Source: Iamia sp035575815 | Lineage (GTDB): Bacteria > Actinomycetota > Acidimicrobiia > Acidimicrobiales > Iamiaceae | Length of the DNA: 38,095 nucleotides | Direction: 5' to 3' | Assembly (NCBI RefSeq): GCF_035575815.1 | Contig: NZ_DATLXO010000148.1 | Span: forward strand, 1 to 38,095 | Shown: piece by piece, positions 15,842 through 24,080 of the stretch | Numbering within the stretch: the stretch's first letter is position 1 | Layout: each line of letters begins with the position of its first letter | Made by a program: the position numbers and the translations under genes | Notes under the pieces: model-generated | Database searches by the model: none | Told to the model about the DNA's origin: nothing | What the model saw: only the letters and a program-made list of their open reading frames with translations

Positions 15842-18487
15842 ATGCCTGCCACCGACCCGTACCGCCTCCCCCGCACGGTCCTCCCCCGCCGCTACGAGCT
15901 GGCTCTGACGCCCGACCTCGACGCCGCGACCTTCACCGGGTCGGTGGTCGTCGAGGTCGACGTGACCGAGCCGGTGACCGGGATCGTCCTCAACGCCGTC
16001 GAGCTCACCGTGGCCGAGGCGTGGGTCGAGCGCGACGGCGACCGCAACGACGCCAGCGTCACCCTCGACGCCGAGACGGAGCGGGCCACCCTCACCCTCG
16101 GGCGCGAGCTGCGCACCGGCCCGGCCACCGTGCACCTGCGCTTCGCCGGCACCCTCAACGACAAGCTGCGGGGCTTCTACCGCTCCACCTTCTCCGACGA
16201 GGCGGGCACCGACCACACCATCGCCACCACCCAGTTCGAGGCCACCGACGCCCGGCGGGCGTTCCCGTGCTGGGACGAGCCGGAGATGAAGGCCGTCTTC
16301 TCGATCACGCTCGACGTGCCCGGCGATCTGCTCGCGGTGAGCAACGCCGCCGAGGTTTCCTCCGAGGCGACCGGTGACGGGCGGCGCCGGGTGCGCTTCG
16401 CCGACTCGATGTCCATGTCCACCTACCTGGTGGCCTTCGTAGTCGGCCCGCTGGTGGCGACCGACCCGATCGACGTCGACGGGGTGCCCCTGAGGGTGGT
16501 TCACCGAGAGGGCCAGGAGGCGCTGGCCGTGTTCGCCCTGGAGTCGGGCGCCTTCGCTCTCCGCCACTTCACCGAGTACTTCGGCCGGGCGTACCCCGCC
16601 GACAAGCTCGACCTCGTCGCCGTGCCCGACTTCGCCTTCGGCGCCATGGAGAACCTGGGCTGCGTCACGTTCCGCGACGCGCTCTTGCTGGTCGACCCCG
16701 AGCGGGCCACCCAGTCCGAGCTCCAGCGGGTGGCCGACGTGATCCACCACGAGATCGCCCACATGTGGTTCGGGGACCTGGTGACCATGCGGTGGTGGAA
16801 CGGCATCTGGCTGAACGAGGCCTTCGCCACGTTCATGGAGATGCGATGCACCGATGCGTTCCGCCCCGAGTGGGACCGCTGGACCGACTTCGGCATCGCC
16901 CGCACCGCGGCCTACGACACCGACGCGCTCGCCTCGACCCGGCCCATCGAGTTCGAGGTCGTCTCGCCGGCCGACGCCGAGGGCATGTTCGATGTCCTCA
17001 CCTACGAGAAGGGCGCGGCGGTGGTGCGGATGCTCGAGCAGTACCTGGGCGAGGACGCCTTCCGCGCCGGCATCCGCCTCTACATCGAGCGCCACGCCCA
17101 CGCCAACACCGAGACCACCGACCTGTGGGACGCCCTCGAGGAGGCGACCGGCGAGCCGGTGCGGCGCATCATGGACTCCTGGATCTTCCAGGGCGGCCAC
17201 CCCGAGGTCAGCATCGAGCAGGCCTCGGGTGACGGCGGGGGCGGAACGCTGCGGCTGTCCCAGCGCCGGTTCCGCTACGCCGCCGACACCTCGCCGGCGC
17301 CCGACGACGACGCCCGGTGGGCCGTCCCGGTGCTGGTGCGCTGGTCCCTGGGCGCCAGCGCCGACGACGAGCTCGACACCGCCGGCACCGTCGGCGACGG
17401 CGAGTCCGGCACGGCGACGTCGGGCCAGCGGACCGAGCGGGTGCTGCTCGACGGGGCCAGCACCGAGATCGCCCTCGATGCCCCGGCGACCTGGGTGCTG
17501 GCCAACAGCGGCGGGAGCGGCTTCTTCCGGGTCCGCTACGACGCCGAGGGCCGGCGCGCCCTCACCGCGGCGATGGCCGAGCTGACACCGCTCGAGCGCT
17601 ATGGCCTCGTCGACGACGCATGGGCCTCGCTGCTGGCGGCCACGGTGTCGATCGAGGAGGTCCTCGCCCTCGTGCGAACCTTCGCCGACGAGACCGACCT
17701 GTCGGTCTGGCAGCGGGTGCTGGGCGTGCTCGCCGCGCTCGACCGGCTCGTCGACGACGCCCATCGGCCGGCCCTCCAGGCGTGGGTGCGAGCCGCAGTG
17801 GCCCCGGCGCTGGTGCGCCTCGGTGCCGAGCCGGTGGCTGGCGAACCGGCTCGGGACGCGGCGCGCCGGGCCGCGCTCTTCGGGGCCCTCGGCACCACCG
17901 GCGCGGATGGTGACATCCGCCGCCGGGCGGCCGGGTTGCTCGACCGGGTGGCTGCCGGCGAGACCGTCGACGCCGACCTCCTCGACGCGTCGGTGCGGGT
18001 GATCGCCGCCACCGGCGACGCCGAGGCCTTCGCCCGCTTCGGTGACCGGAGCGCCGCCGCCTCGACCCCCCAGGAACGCCTCCGCTACCTCGGCGCCCGT
18101 GCCGACTTCCCGGGCGCGGAGGAGATGGACGCCTTCCTCGCCTCGACCCTCACCGACGCCGTGCGGACCCAGGACGCGCCCTTCGTGCTCCGCCGCGCCC
18201 TCAGCAACCGCACCCAGTCCGACCGGGTGTGGGCCTTCATCGAGGAGCACTGGGCCGCCATTGGCGACCGCTTCCCCTCGAACAGCATCGCTCGCTTGCT
18301 CGAGGGCATCCGCTCGATCAACAGGGCGGAGCTGGCGGACCGGGTCGGGGCTTTCCTCGACGACCACCCGGTGGCCCAGGGCGCCAAGCCCGTCGACCAG
18401 CATCGGGAGCGCATGCGGGCCGGTGTCGCCCTCCGGGCCCGCACCCAGGCCTCGCTCGCCGATGCCCTCACCGCGGACGCCACCTGA
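15842..18487 (+). CDS. M1-family zinc aminopeptidase
   Basis: An 881-residue aminopeptidase that removes N-terminal residues from peptides. The substrate-binding GAMEN motif is at residues 267-271 and the zinc site HEIAH at 303-307 with the third ligand Glu 326 in WLNEAF, matching HExxH-x18-E exactly. The N-terminal beta domain (TFTGSVVVEVDV, WDEPEMKAVFSITLDVP) and the long helical ERAP1-like C-terminal domain (from about residue 540) are complete. No signal peptide, so cytosolic. TAGGGT at 15828-15833 lies 8 nt before the ATG. It is the ERAP1/tricorn-interacting-factor subtype, as in many actinobacteria. A 1152-codon antisense frame across it is a GC artefact. Confidence 0.95.
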   Translation: MPATDPYRLPRTVLPRRYELALTPDLDAATFTGSVVVEVDVTEPVTGIVLNAVELTVAEAWVERDGDRNDASVTLDAETERATLTLGRELRTGPATVHLRFAGTLNDKLRGFYRSTFSDEAGTDHTIATTQFEATDARRAFPCWDEPEMKAVFSITLDVPGDLLAVSNAAEVSSEATGDGRRRVRFADSMSMSTYLVAFVVGPLVATDPIDVDGVPLRVVHREGQEALAVFALESGAFALRHFTEYFGRAYPADKLDLVAVPDFAFGAMENLGCVTFRDALLLVDPERATQSELQRVADVIHHEIAHMWFGDLVTMRWWNGIWLNEAFATFMEMRCTDAFRPEWDRWTDFGIARTAAYDTDALASTRPIEFEVVSPADAEGMFDVLTYEKGAAVVRMLEQYLGEDAFRAGIRLYIERHAHANTETTDLWDALEEATGEPVRRIMDSWIFQGGHPEVSIEQASGDGGGGTLRLSQRRFRYAADTSPAPDDDARWAVPVLVRWSLGASADDELDTAGTVGDGESGTATSGQRTERVLLDGASTEIALDAPATWVLANSGGSGFFRVRYDAEGRRALTAAMAELTPLERYGLVDDAWASLLAATVSIEEVLALVRTFADETDLSVWQRVLGVLAALDRLVDDAHRPALQAWVRAAVAPALVRLGAEPVAGEPARDAARRAALFGALGTTGADGDIRRRAAGLLDRVAAGETVDADLLDASVRVIAATGDAEAFARFGDRSAAASTPQERLRYLGARADFPGAEEMDAFLASTLTDAVRTQDAPFVLRRALSNRTQSDRVWAFIEEHWAAIGDRFPSNSIARLLEGIRSINRAELADRVGAFLDDHPVAQGAKPVDQHRERMRAGVALRARTQASLADALTADAT

Positions 18488-18520
18488 CGAACGACCGTCC
18501 CGTCGGCCGCGACGCTCATC

Positions 18521-18625
18521 CGATCCCCCGACCAGTTCACCCCCCCGGCCCGAACTGGTAGCCCATTCGGGTGCTGGCACCCCCGATCCCCCGACCAGTT
18601 CACCCTCCGGTCCGAACTGGTCGGG
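18521..18625. repeat. duplicated inverted-repeat element (two hairpins)
   Basis: The unit CGATCCCCCGACCAGTTCAC begins at 18521 and again, identically, at 18584. In each copy ACCAGTTC is followed after 12-13 nt by GAACTGGT. Copy 2 forms a perfect 12-bp stem (18590-18601 with 18614-18625); copy 1 forms 8 bp (18531-18538 with 18552-18559). Located between the convergent aminopeptidase and DUF4333 genes. It could be a doubled bidirectional terminator or a REP-like element. Confidence 0.75.
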
Positions 18626-18638
18626 CCGGGGCGGACCG

Positions 18639-19169
18639 CTACCGCACCGTGTAGGTGAGGGCGCCGTGCACGTCGCGCACCCTGACCTCGACCGCTTTGG
18701 TCTCCTCACCGTCGACCGCGGTGCAGGTGAAGGTGGCACCGGGTTCCTCGATGCGCACCGGGTCACCGGGGCACCGCACCGCAACGTCGTCGCGCTCGAA
18801 GCGATCGGCCAGCACCTCCGCGATGTCGGTCGCGACCCGGCGGGCGACCAGCACGGCCCGGGTGGGCGCCACGTCGAGGGCCCCCTCGTCGTCGCGCTGG
18901 CGGACATCGACCACAACCGTGGATCCCGAGACGCGAGCGCGGCAGGTGAACGTCGCCCCCGCCTCCACGTCGACCTCGTCGGGGCAGGTGACGGCGGCGA
19001 CGTCGACGTCGTAGGTCTCGGACAACCTCTCGCGGATCCGCGCCTCGGAGCGCTCGACGTCGAGCACCGCCGGTCGACCGCACCCGGCGACGAGGAGCAC
19101 GGCGACGGTTCCGAAGCTCCGGGTCGCGGCGCGCCGGCGGCGGCGGCGGGGACAGGAGGCGCGGGACAC
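18639..19169 (-). CDS. lipoprotein with two DUF4333-type domains
   Basis: A 176-residue exported lipoprotein. An Arg-rich n-region and the segment FGTVAVLLVAGC give a signal peptide with an LVAGC lipobox. The mature part holds two related halves, each with an invariant Cys pair: VTCPDEVDVEAGATFTCRA and VRCPGDPVRIEEPGATFTCTA, typical of DUF4333. Function of the family is unknown; it is found on actinobacterial cell surfaces. The GTG at 19169 is preferred over the GTG at 19190 because TAGGTT (19177-19182 on the minus strand) then lies 7 nt upstream as a leaderless -10. Confidence 0.83.
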   Translation of the reverse strand: MSRASCPRRRRRRAATRSFGTVAVLLVAGCGRPAVLDVERSEARIRERLSETYDVDVAAVTCPDEVDVEAGATFTCRARVSGSTVVVDVRQRDDEGALDVAPTRAVLVARRVATDIAEVLADRFERDDVAVRCPGDPVRIEEPGATFTCTAVDGEETKAVEVRVRDVHGALTYTVR

Positions 19170-19253
19170 TGCGCTGAACCTAGGTCGCACCCCGGTGAAG
19201 CGGTGCTCGGCCTCGCAGCCGATGGGATCGGGGCCCGGCCGGCGCAGGGCTGC

Positions 19254-19907
19254 TCAGCCGAGCAGGGAGAGCACCAGCCCGGCCTGGGCCAGGTGGTAGG
19301 TCACCATCACCGCGATGCGCGCCGCCCGGCTGGGGGCGATGAACCGGTTCCACGCCAGGGTGGCGTCCGAGGCATAGAAGAGCAGCGCCCCGGCGATGCC
19401 GACCGGCACCGTGCGGCCGAACGCGGCGACCACCATGAGCGAGATCACCGCCATGTAGACCAGCACGGGCAGCCGCATCTCCGGTGAGGCCCGACCGACC
19501 CCGGCGACGACGCGCGGCCCGATCACGGCGACGGCGCCCAGGACGATCGCGGCGCCGAGGCCGGTGAGCACCCACGACCGGTGATCAGAGGCCAGGCCCA
19601 CGATGTAGGCCAGGTGCCCGAACAGGAACGAGCCGAGGCCCAGCAGGAACGGGTCGACCGGGTACCGCCTCCCCTCGGGGAGCATGAGGAACACGTCACC
19701 CGCGAGCGACAGCACCAGGCCGGCGAGGAACCACGCCTTCACCGCAGGTTCCTCCGCGTCGAGCGCGGCGGCCACGGCGACGAGCAGGACGAGCGTGGCC
19801 GGCTTGGCGCCGTAGACGAGCCTCCGGTCGTCGCGGGCGACGCCGACCCAGTTCACGGCGGCGGCGAGCCCGGCGGCGACGAGCAGGAGCGCAGCGAGCG
19901 CGGTCAT
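19254..19907 (-). CDS. YhhN-family (lysoplasmalogenase-like) membrane protein
   Basis: A 217-residue protein with about eight hydrophobic helices. Family signatures are AKPATLVLLVAVA near the N-terminus, LVLSLAGDVFLMLP with the conserved Gly-Asp, SFLFGHLAYIVGL, and FYASDATLAWNRF. Characterised members (TMEM86, Legionella lysoplasmalogenase) hydrolyse the vinyl-ether bond of lysoplasmalogens; activity here is inferred. Its ATG overlaps the stop of the upstream FAD oxidoreductase in an ATGA arrangement, so translation is probably coupled and the three genes from 21393 to 19254 form one operon. Confidence 0.88.
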   Translation of the reverse strand: MTALAALLLVAAGLAAAVNWVGVARDDRRLVYGAKPATLVLLVAVAAALDAEEPAVKAWFLAGLVLSLAGDVFLMLPEGRRYPVDPFLLGLGSFLFGHLAYIVGLASDHRSWVLTGLGAAIVLGAVAVIGPRVVAGVGRASPEMRLPVLVYMAVISLMVVAAFGRTVPVGIAGALLFYASDATLAWNRFIAPSRAARIAVMVTYHLAQAGLVLSLLG

Positions 19908-21145
19908 GCGGGCGCCCCCCGCCCGGGCGCTCCACCAGGGGCCGGCGGCGGGCACCCGGCCACTGCGTCGGCCCACGTCACCCCTTCGGCCAGGCGCAGG
20001 CGCCAGCGGGCCAGGGGTGCCGGTCGGTTCATCCCCAGCACCGCCGCGACCTCGCCGCCCCGCCGGTACAGGGCGACGAAGCGCCGCTCCTCGAGGCTGC
20101 CCTCGACGACCCGGACCTCCTCCGCGCCCTGGGTCCGCCCGGCCACCATGATCTTGCGGTCGTACTGGTCGGACCAGAACCACGGCACCGGCGTGAAGGG
20201 CTCGGCGCCGTCGCCGGCGAGGAGGGTTGCCGCCGCGTGCGCGCCCTGGGCGATGGCGTGGTCCCAGTGCTCGACGCGCAGGGACTCGCCGTAGCCCTGG
20301 TGGTGCCAGCGGGCGACGTCACCGGCGGCCACGATGCCGGGCGCCACCCGGCAAGAGGCATCGGCCCGCACCCCGTCGGCGAGGGACAGGCCCGACTCCT
20401 CCAGCCAGCCCGTCGACGGCACCACGCCGATGCCCACCACGACCACCTCGCAGGCGAGCGTCGTGGCGTCGGTCAGCCGGACGCCCTCGACGCGCTCCGC
20501 CCCGACGACCCCGAGGACCCCGACGCCGAGGCGCAGGTCGACGCCGTGGTCGCGGTGGACCGCGGCCATGGTCCCGCCCACCTCGGTGCCGAGCACCCGA
20601 CCGAGTGGGACGGGCAAGGGCTCGACCACGGTCACGGCCAGGCCGCGGGCCCGGCAGGTGGCGGCGACCTCGGCACCGATGAACCCGGCGCCGACCACCA
20701 CGACCCGTGCGGGAGCGGCATCGAGGTCGGCCTTCAGGGCCAGGCAGTCGTCGAGGCTGCGCAGGACGTGGACACCGGCCACGCCCTCGACGCCGGGGAG
20801 GGTGCGGGGCGCGGCCCCGGTGGCGATCACGAGCCCGTCATAGGTGACCGAGGAGCCGTCCGCCAGGCTGACGGTCCGGCCGGCCACGTCGAGACCGTCG
20901 GCCGGGGACCCGAGGCGCCACTCAACGTCGAGCTCGCCGTCACCGGTGCCGGCCAAGGTCGTCCGCTCAGGGTCCCACGTGCCTGCCAGCACCTGCTTCG
21001 AGAGCGGCGGCCGGTCGTAGGGGCGGTGCTCCTCGGCGCCGACGATGGTCAGGGTGCCGTCGAAGCCGCCGCCGCGCAGGGCGCGCGCCGCGTTGAGGCC
21101 GGCCAAGGAGGCGCCGACCACGACGACCGAGGTTGGTGTGGTCAC
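19904..21145 (-). CDS. FAD-dependent ferredoxin reductase
   Basis: A 413-residue pyridine-nucleotide-disulfide-fold oxidoreductase. It has an FAD-binding GASLAGLNAARALR, the HRPYDRPPLSKQVL block, an ATGAAPR second FAD motif, the NAD(P)H motif GAGFIGAEVAATCR, VGIGVVPST, and AGDVARW. These, and the C-terminal FWSDQYDRKIMVAG domain, match the PuR/BphA4-type ferredoxin reductases that pass electrons from NAD(P)H to a ferredoxin for a P450 or dioxygenase. It lies just after a 3Fe-4S ferredoxin, so the electron pair is complete, but no terminal oxygenase is present in the window. GTG start at 21145 chosen from the start of homology. Confidence 0.92.
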   Translation of the reverse strand: MTTPTSVVVVGASLAGLNAARALRGGGFDGTLTIVGAEEHRPYDRPPLSKQVLAGTWDPERTTLAGTGDGELDVEWRLGSPADGLDVAGRTVSLADGSSVTYDGLVIATGAAPRTLPGVEGVAGVHVLRSLDDCLALKADLDAAPARVVVVGAGFIGAEVAATCRARGLAVTVVEPLPVPLGRVLGTEVGGTMAAVHRDHGVDLRLGVGVLGVVGAERVEGVRLTDATTLACEVVVVGIGVVPSTGWLEESGLSLADGVRADASCRVAPGIVAAGDVARWHHQGYGESLRVEHWDHAIAQGAHAAATLLAGDGAEPFTPVPWFWSDQYDRKIMVAGRTQGAEEVRVVEGSLEERRFVALYRRGGEVAAVLGMNRPAPLARWRLRLAEGVTWADAVAGCPPPAPGGAPGRGAPA

Positions 21146-21201
21146 TGCAGTGGAGCCAGAGATCGAAGGCGGAGGCGGCGCGCGGTCGTCGCACCGGGCC
21201 G

Positions 21202-21393
21202 TCAGTCCTCGACGGTGATGGCCTGCTTGGGGCAGCGCGCGGCAGCCTCGGTGACCTTGTCGCGCAGGTCGTCGGGCGGGACGTCCTGCAGCACGTAGAG
21301 GAAGTCGTCGTCGCGCACCTCGAACACCTCGGGGGCGACGGCCATGCAGACCGCGTTGCTCTCGCACAGGTCGTAGTCGACGACGACGCGCAT
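21202..21393 (-). CDS. 3Fe-4S-type ferredoxin
   Basis: A 63-residue ferredoxin. Cluster residues are C10 and C16 in CESNAVC, and the distal Cys in RCPKQAI; the missing central Cys of the usual CxxCxxC indicates a 3Fe-4S cluster, as in the actinobacterial ferredoxins that serve cytochromes P450. Acidic overall, cytosolic. GAGAGG lies upstream as ribosome site and a minus-strand TAGGGT about 40 nt upstream is a possible -10, so this is a leadered transcript. It leads the operon with the FAD reductase and the YhhN protein. Confidence 0.92.
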   Translation of the reverse strand: MRVVVDYDLCESNAVCMAVAPEVFEVRDDDFLYVLQDVPPDDLRDKVTEAAARCPKQAITVED

Positions 21394-21536
21394 GGTGGAC
21401 CTCTCGTCACGGGGTGGGATGTGGCGCCGGCCACCCTACCTGGACAACCGTCCACCGCTCGTCCCGGGCCCCCGGTGGTCGCCCCCGGGCCGCCACGTCG
21501 TATCCTCGGTCGTCCGCTGCCGAGGAGTCCCAACCG

Positions 21537-21926
21537 GTGTCCCGCCCCCGCTCCCCCCGATCGCTCACCCGCCTGTTCTTCGCCGCCGCGACCGTCGTCG
21601 CCCTGGCCGCAGCCGGCTGCGGCGGGGCCGACGACGTCGAGCGCAGCGACTTCGAGTCCGACCTGCGCGAGCGCACCACCGTGCCCCCGTCGGTCTCGGA
21701 GTGCCTGACCGAGCGCATCTACGACGAGTTCGACCAGGGTGAGGTCAACCGGATCTACCGCGCCGCCACCGAGACCGAGCTCGACGCCGACACCAAGGAG
21801 ACCCTCGCCGGCTTCAACCGGGCGTGCTTCGAGGCCGAGGCTGAGGCTGCGCCCGCTGACGACGGCGCGGCGACGACGGACGCGCCTGCCGACGACGGCG
21901 CCCCGACCACCACCGAGGCCGGCTGA
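21537..21926 (+). CDS. small lipoprotein of unknown function
   Basis: A 129-residue protein. An n-region rich in Arg, a hydrophobic stretch (LFFAAATVVALAAAGC) and a Cys give a lipoprotein signal. The mature domain is acidic and includes VPPSVSECLTERIYDEF and ETLAGFNRACFEAE, with two Cys that may pair; the tail is low-complexity Ala/Asp/Thr. The GTG start at 21537 has GAGGAG upstream at 21522-21527. Similar short Cys-paired lipoproteins occur in Acidimicrobiia, but I do not recognise a named family. Confidence 0.7.
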   Translation: MSRPRSPRSLTRLFFAAATVVALAAAGCGGADDVERSDFESDLRERTTVPPSVSECLTERIYDEFDQGEVNRIYRAATETELDADTKETLAGFNRACFEAEAEAAPADDGAATTDAPADDGAPTTTEAG

Positions 21927-21962
21927 CCTGACGGTCGACTGCGAAGAACCTCAGAGGCGTTC

Positions 21963-21980
21963 CGTACAGAGGTGTACAGT
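21963..21980 (+). promoter_or_regulatory. probable promoter/operator of the Phd-PIN unit
   Basis: GTACAG occurs at 21963-21968 and 21974-21979 as an 11-nt-spaced direct repeat, one helical turn apart. The second forms TACAGT (21975-21980), a -10 element 8 nt before the GTG of the antitoxin. Autoregulation by the antitoxin at these repeats is a reasonable inference. Confidence 0.5.
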
Positions 21981-21988
21981 TCGGGGTC

Positions 21989-22276
21989 GTGTCCACCATG
22001 AGCGCAACCGAGGCCCGAGCGGCGCTGCCCCAGCTCCTGGACCGGGTGACCGCTGGCGACGAGGTGACGATCACGCGCCACGGCCGCCCCGTCGCGGTCC
22101 TCGTTCGACCCGACACCCTGCACACCCGTCGAGCCGACGCGTCCCTCGAGGCGGCAGACGAGCTGCGACAGCTGCTCGACGCGGCCCGGAGGTCACCCCT
22201 TCCTGACATCGGCCTCAGTGCGGCGCGCGCCGCCGCGCTCGTGGAGGAGGTCCGAGCCGGGCGCGACGGGCACTGA
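21989..22276 (+). CDS. Phd/YefM-family antitoxin
   Basis: A 95-residue antitoxin. The first 45 residues (SATEARAALPQLLDRVTAGDEVTITRHGRPVAVLV) are a standard Phd/YefM DNA-binding fold; the C-terminal half is charged and helical and should wrap the toxin. The start may be GTG 21989 or ATG 21998; the -10 spacing favours 21989. The PIN gene starts 8 nt after its stop, the usual antitoxin-first order. It likely represses its own promoter at the GTACAG repeats. Confidence 0.88.
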   Translation: MSTMSATEARAALPQLLDRVTAGDEVTITRHGRPVAVLVRPDTLHTRRADASLEAADELRQLLDAARRSPLPDIGLSAARAAALVEEVRAGRDGH

Positions 22277-22284
22277 GCGCCGCG

Positions 22285-22707
22285 ATGGACGCCTTCGACG
22301 CCGATGCGTTGATCTACGCCGCCAGCCCCGAGAACATCCTCGGACGGCGCGTGCGGACGCTCTTCCCCGAGGGGCCTATCGAGACGGGCGGCGACCGCGT
22401 CGGTGTGGGTTCGCTCCTGCTGCTCCCGGAGATGTTGAGCAAGCCCCACCGCGAGGGCTCGACCGAGGAGCTGGTGGCCCTCGTCGGGCTGCTCGCCCGA
22501 CTCGACCTCCGGCCGCTCGACGATGCCACCGCCCGCCTTGCCGTCGCCATCGGTGCGCAGCATCGACTGCGGGCGGCCGACGCGGTGCACCTGGCGACGG
22601 CGATCGGCGCCGGAGCGAACAGGTTCATCACCAACAACCGTCGCGACTTCCCCTTGGCCATCGAACAGATCGACATCACCTATCCGGAGCACCTGCCCGA
22701 GCCGTAG
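22285..22707 (+). CDS. PIN-domain toxin (VapC-like)
   Basis: A 140-residue PIN-domain ribonuclease. Conserved acidic residues are visible in FDADALIYA (N-terminal Asp), LLLPEML (Glu), RAADAVHLATAIGAGANRFITNN (Asp) and RRDF. VapC toxins cleave tRNA or rRNA and are neutralised by the paired antitoxin. The Phd-type antitoxin partner is a common alternative to VapB. The unit lies about 80 nt from a tRNA-Ala gene on the other strand. Confidence 0.88.
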   Translation: MDAFDADALIYAASPENILGRRVRTLFPEGPIETGGDRVGVGSLLLLPEMLSKPHREGSTEELVALVGLLARLDLRPLDDATARLAVAIGAQHRLRAADAVHLATAIGAGANRFITNNRRDFPLAIEQIDITYPEHLPEP

Positions 22708-22789
22708 CGTCCGCCCCCGATCGGTGGCGGGAGACGTGCACCGCGGTCTTGTCTTGAGCCCGGGGTGAGCGATCAGGTGATCTCCGCGG

Positions 22790-22863
22790 TGGAGGTGATG
22801 GGATTCGAACCCACGGCCTCTTCGATGCGACCGAAGCGCTCTAGCCAACTGAGCTACACCCCC
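22790..22863 (-). tRNA. tRNA-Ala (anticodon CGC)
   Basis: A 74-nt cloverleaf on the minus strand: acceptor GGGGGTG with CACCTCC, D-stem GCTC/GAGC, anticodon stem CTTCG/CGAAG with loop GTCGCAT, T-arm GTGGG-TTCGAAT-CCCAT, discriminator A. The G3-U70 wobble pair, the identity mark for alanine, is present, and the anticodon CGC reads GCG. The loop has G32 and U38, an unusual combination. The 3' CCA is not encoded. Confidence 0.93.
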
Positions 22864-23074
22864 GGAGGATGATCAGCCTATCGCTGCGGTGACCGGCGCT
22901 CCGAACCGGAGCTCGCTCGCCGCCCTCGGCAGGCACGGGGTGGACCCGGCGCCGCTGCGATCGCGACGCGGAGCCGGGACCGACGGGGACGGACGAAGGA
23001 TCGCCTTAACGCTGTGTGCCGGAAATAACGCGGTGAGTGCTCAACATGGACGCGTGGGGCCCGACTGGCCTCCC

Positions 23075-23515
23075 ATGAACCGGACCTCTCGCCTCACCCG
23101 CACCGCCCAGGTGGCGCTGGCCGTCGTGCTCGCCGTCGTGCTCACCGCGTGCCTCTCGGGGGGCCAGCAGTCGGTGGCCGACGAGATGAACGCGGATCGC
23201 CGGGAGAACGGCCGGCGGACCCTGGCGACCCATGATGCCCTGAACCGCAAGGCTCAGGCCTGGGCTGAGAAGCTGGCCCGCGACAACGCGCTGTCCCACT
23301 CGACCTTGTCGTCGGGCCTGCCCAGCTGCTGGCGCGGCGTCGGGGAGAACGTCGGCTTCGGCTCGTCCATCCCCGCAGTGCAGGCCGCCTACATGAAGTC
23401 CCCCGGCCACCGGAAGAACATCCTCGACACCACGTGGGACTTCGTCGGGGTCGGCTCGGCCACCCGCGGCAGCCGGGTGTTCACGGTGCAGGTCTTCATG
23501 AGGGGCTGCCGCTGA
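23075..23515 (+). CDS. CAP-domain (SCP/PR1-like) lipoprotein
   Basis: A 146-residue exported protein. The signal peptide ends in a VVLTAC lipobox. The mature part is a CAP domain: ADEMNADRRENGRRTL, AQAWAEKLARDNALSHS, CWRGVGENVGFG, and MKSPGHRKNILDTTWDFVGVGSA, with the conserved His/Glu positions and a Cys pair. Bacterial CAP (YkwD-type) proteins are surface proteins of mostly unknown activity. The upstream 210 nt after the tRNA hold no recognised riboswitch; the relatively A/T-rich patch around 23018-23047 may be the promoter. Confidence 0.9.
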   Translation: MNRTSRLTRTAQVALAVVLAVVLTACLSGGQQSVADEMNADRRENGRRTLATHDALNRKAQAWAEKLARDNALSHSTLSSGLPSCWRGVGENVGFGSSIPAVQAAYMKSPGHRKNILDTTWDFVGVGSATRGSRVFTVQVFMRGCR

Positions 23516-23538
23516 CCCGACCGCTCGGGACGGGGCTG

Positions 23539-23575
23539 TGGCGCGATCCGCTCGTTGAGCCACCGACTCGCGCCA
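23539..23575. terminator. hairpin between convergent CAP and glpR genes
   Basis: TGGCGCGA at 23539-23546 pairs with TCGCGCCA at 23568-23575; an inner GCTC/GAGC stem lies in the loop. No U-tract. Placed in the 88-nt gap between two stop codons. Confidence 0.45.
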
Positions 23576-23603
23576 GAGCTCGGCGCAGTGCGGGCTCGGG
23601 GGG

Positions 23604-24080
23604 TCAGCCCGAGGCGGAGCGGCGGACCGTGACCAGCCGGGGCTGGCTCTGGGCCGGAGCGGCCAGGTAGCGCACCTTCACCGCCTGCTCGGTGGCGAGC
23701 TTGCGCATCTGCACCAGGAGGTAGAGGTAGCCGCCGAGGGCGACATCGACGGCCAGGTGCACCGCAACGGCCACCCCGCCGAAGGCGATGGCGAGCAGGA
23801 GGGTGAAGCCCGCGGCGCCGGCCAGCGTGAAAAGGACGTCGCGGCGGCGCTGGCGCGCTGCGGACCGGCCCCGGGGGGCACCGGGCCCGGGGGGCGTGGC
23901 GGGCCGGGTGCGGACAGGGGCGAGGGAGCGACCCGGAGCGGCCCGTCCGAGGACGTCGAGACCCTGGCGGAAGCTCGTGACCGAGGTCCCGGGGCGGACG
24001 TCAGAGCGGTGACGCATGTACGGCGGGACCAGGACGACGGCCCAGACGATGGCTAGAAGGATCAGGACCGGCACACCCAT
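23604..24080 (-). CDS. glpR: GlpR/SepX-like membrane protein of the division apparatus
   Basis: A 158-residue protein: helix 1-20 followed by VPPYMRHRSD, a basic Pro-rich cytosolic stretch, an Arg cluster (77-80) and two helices (about 82-101 and 103-124), then a short tail. This layout, with the helix ending in Val-Pro-x-x-x-Arg, matches SepX of Streptomyces and GlpR of Corynebacterium. GlpR is the membrane receptor of the gephyrin-like protein Glp (a MoeA homologue) that binds FtsZ. A moeA/glp gene lies three genes upstream on the same strand. Leadered: a GGAG site lies just before the ATG and TAGGAT about 30 nt up. Assignment rests on topology and synteny, not on a search. Confidence 0.7.
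   Translation of the reverse strand: MGVPVLILLAIVWAVVLVPPYMRHRSDVRPGTSVTSFRQGLDVLGRAAPGRSLAPVRTRPATPPGPGAPRGRSAARQRRRDVLFTLAGAAGFTLLLAIAFGGVAVAVHLAVDVALGGYLYLLVQMRKLATEQAVKVRYLAAPAQSQPRLVTVRRSASG

Noticed and set aside
15458..18916. 1152-codon open frame antisense to the aminopeptidase
   Set aside because: Gly/Val/Arg/His-rich with no motif; it mirrors a verified M1 peptidase. Long antisense frames are expected at this GC content.
22864..23074. c-di-AMP-type riboswitch before the CAP-domain gene
   Set aside because: The motif blocks I know for that riboswitch are not present; only an A/T-richer patch is seen.
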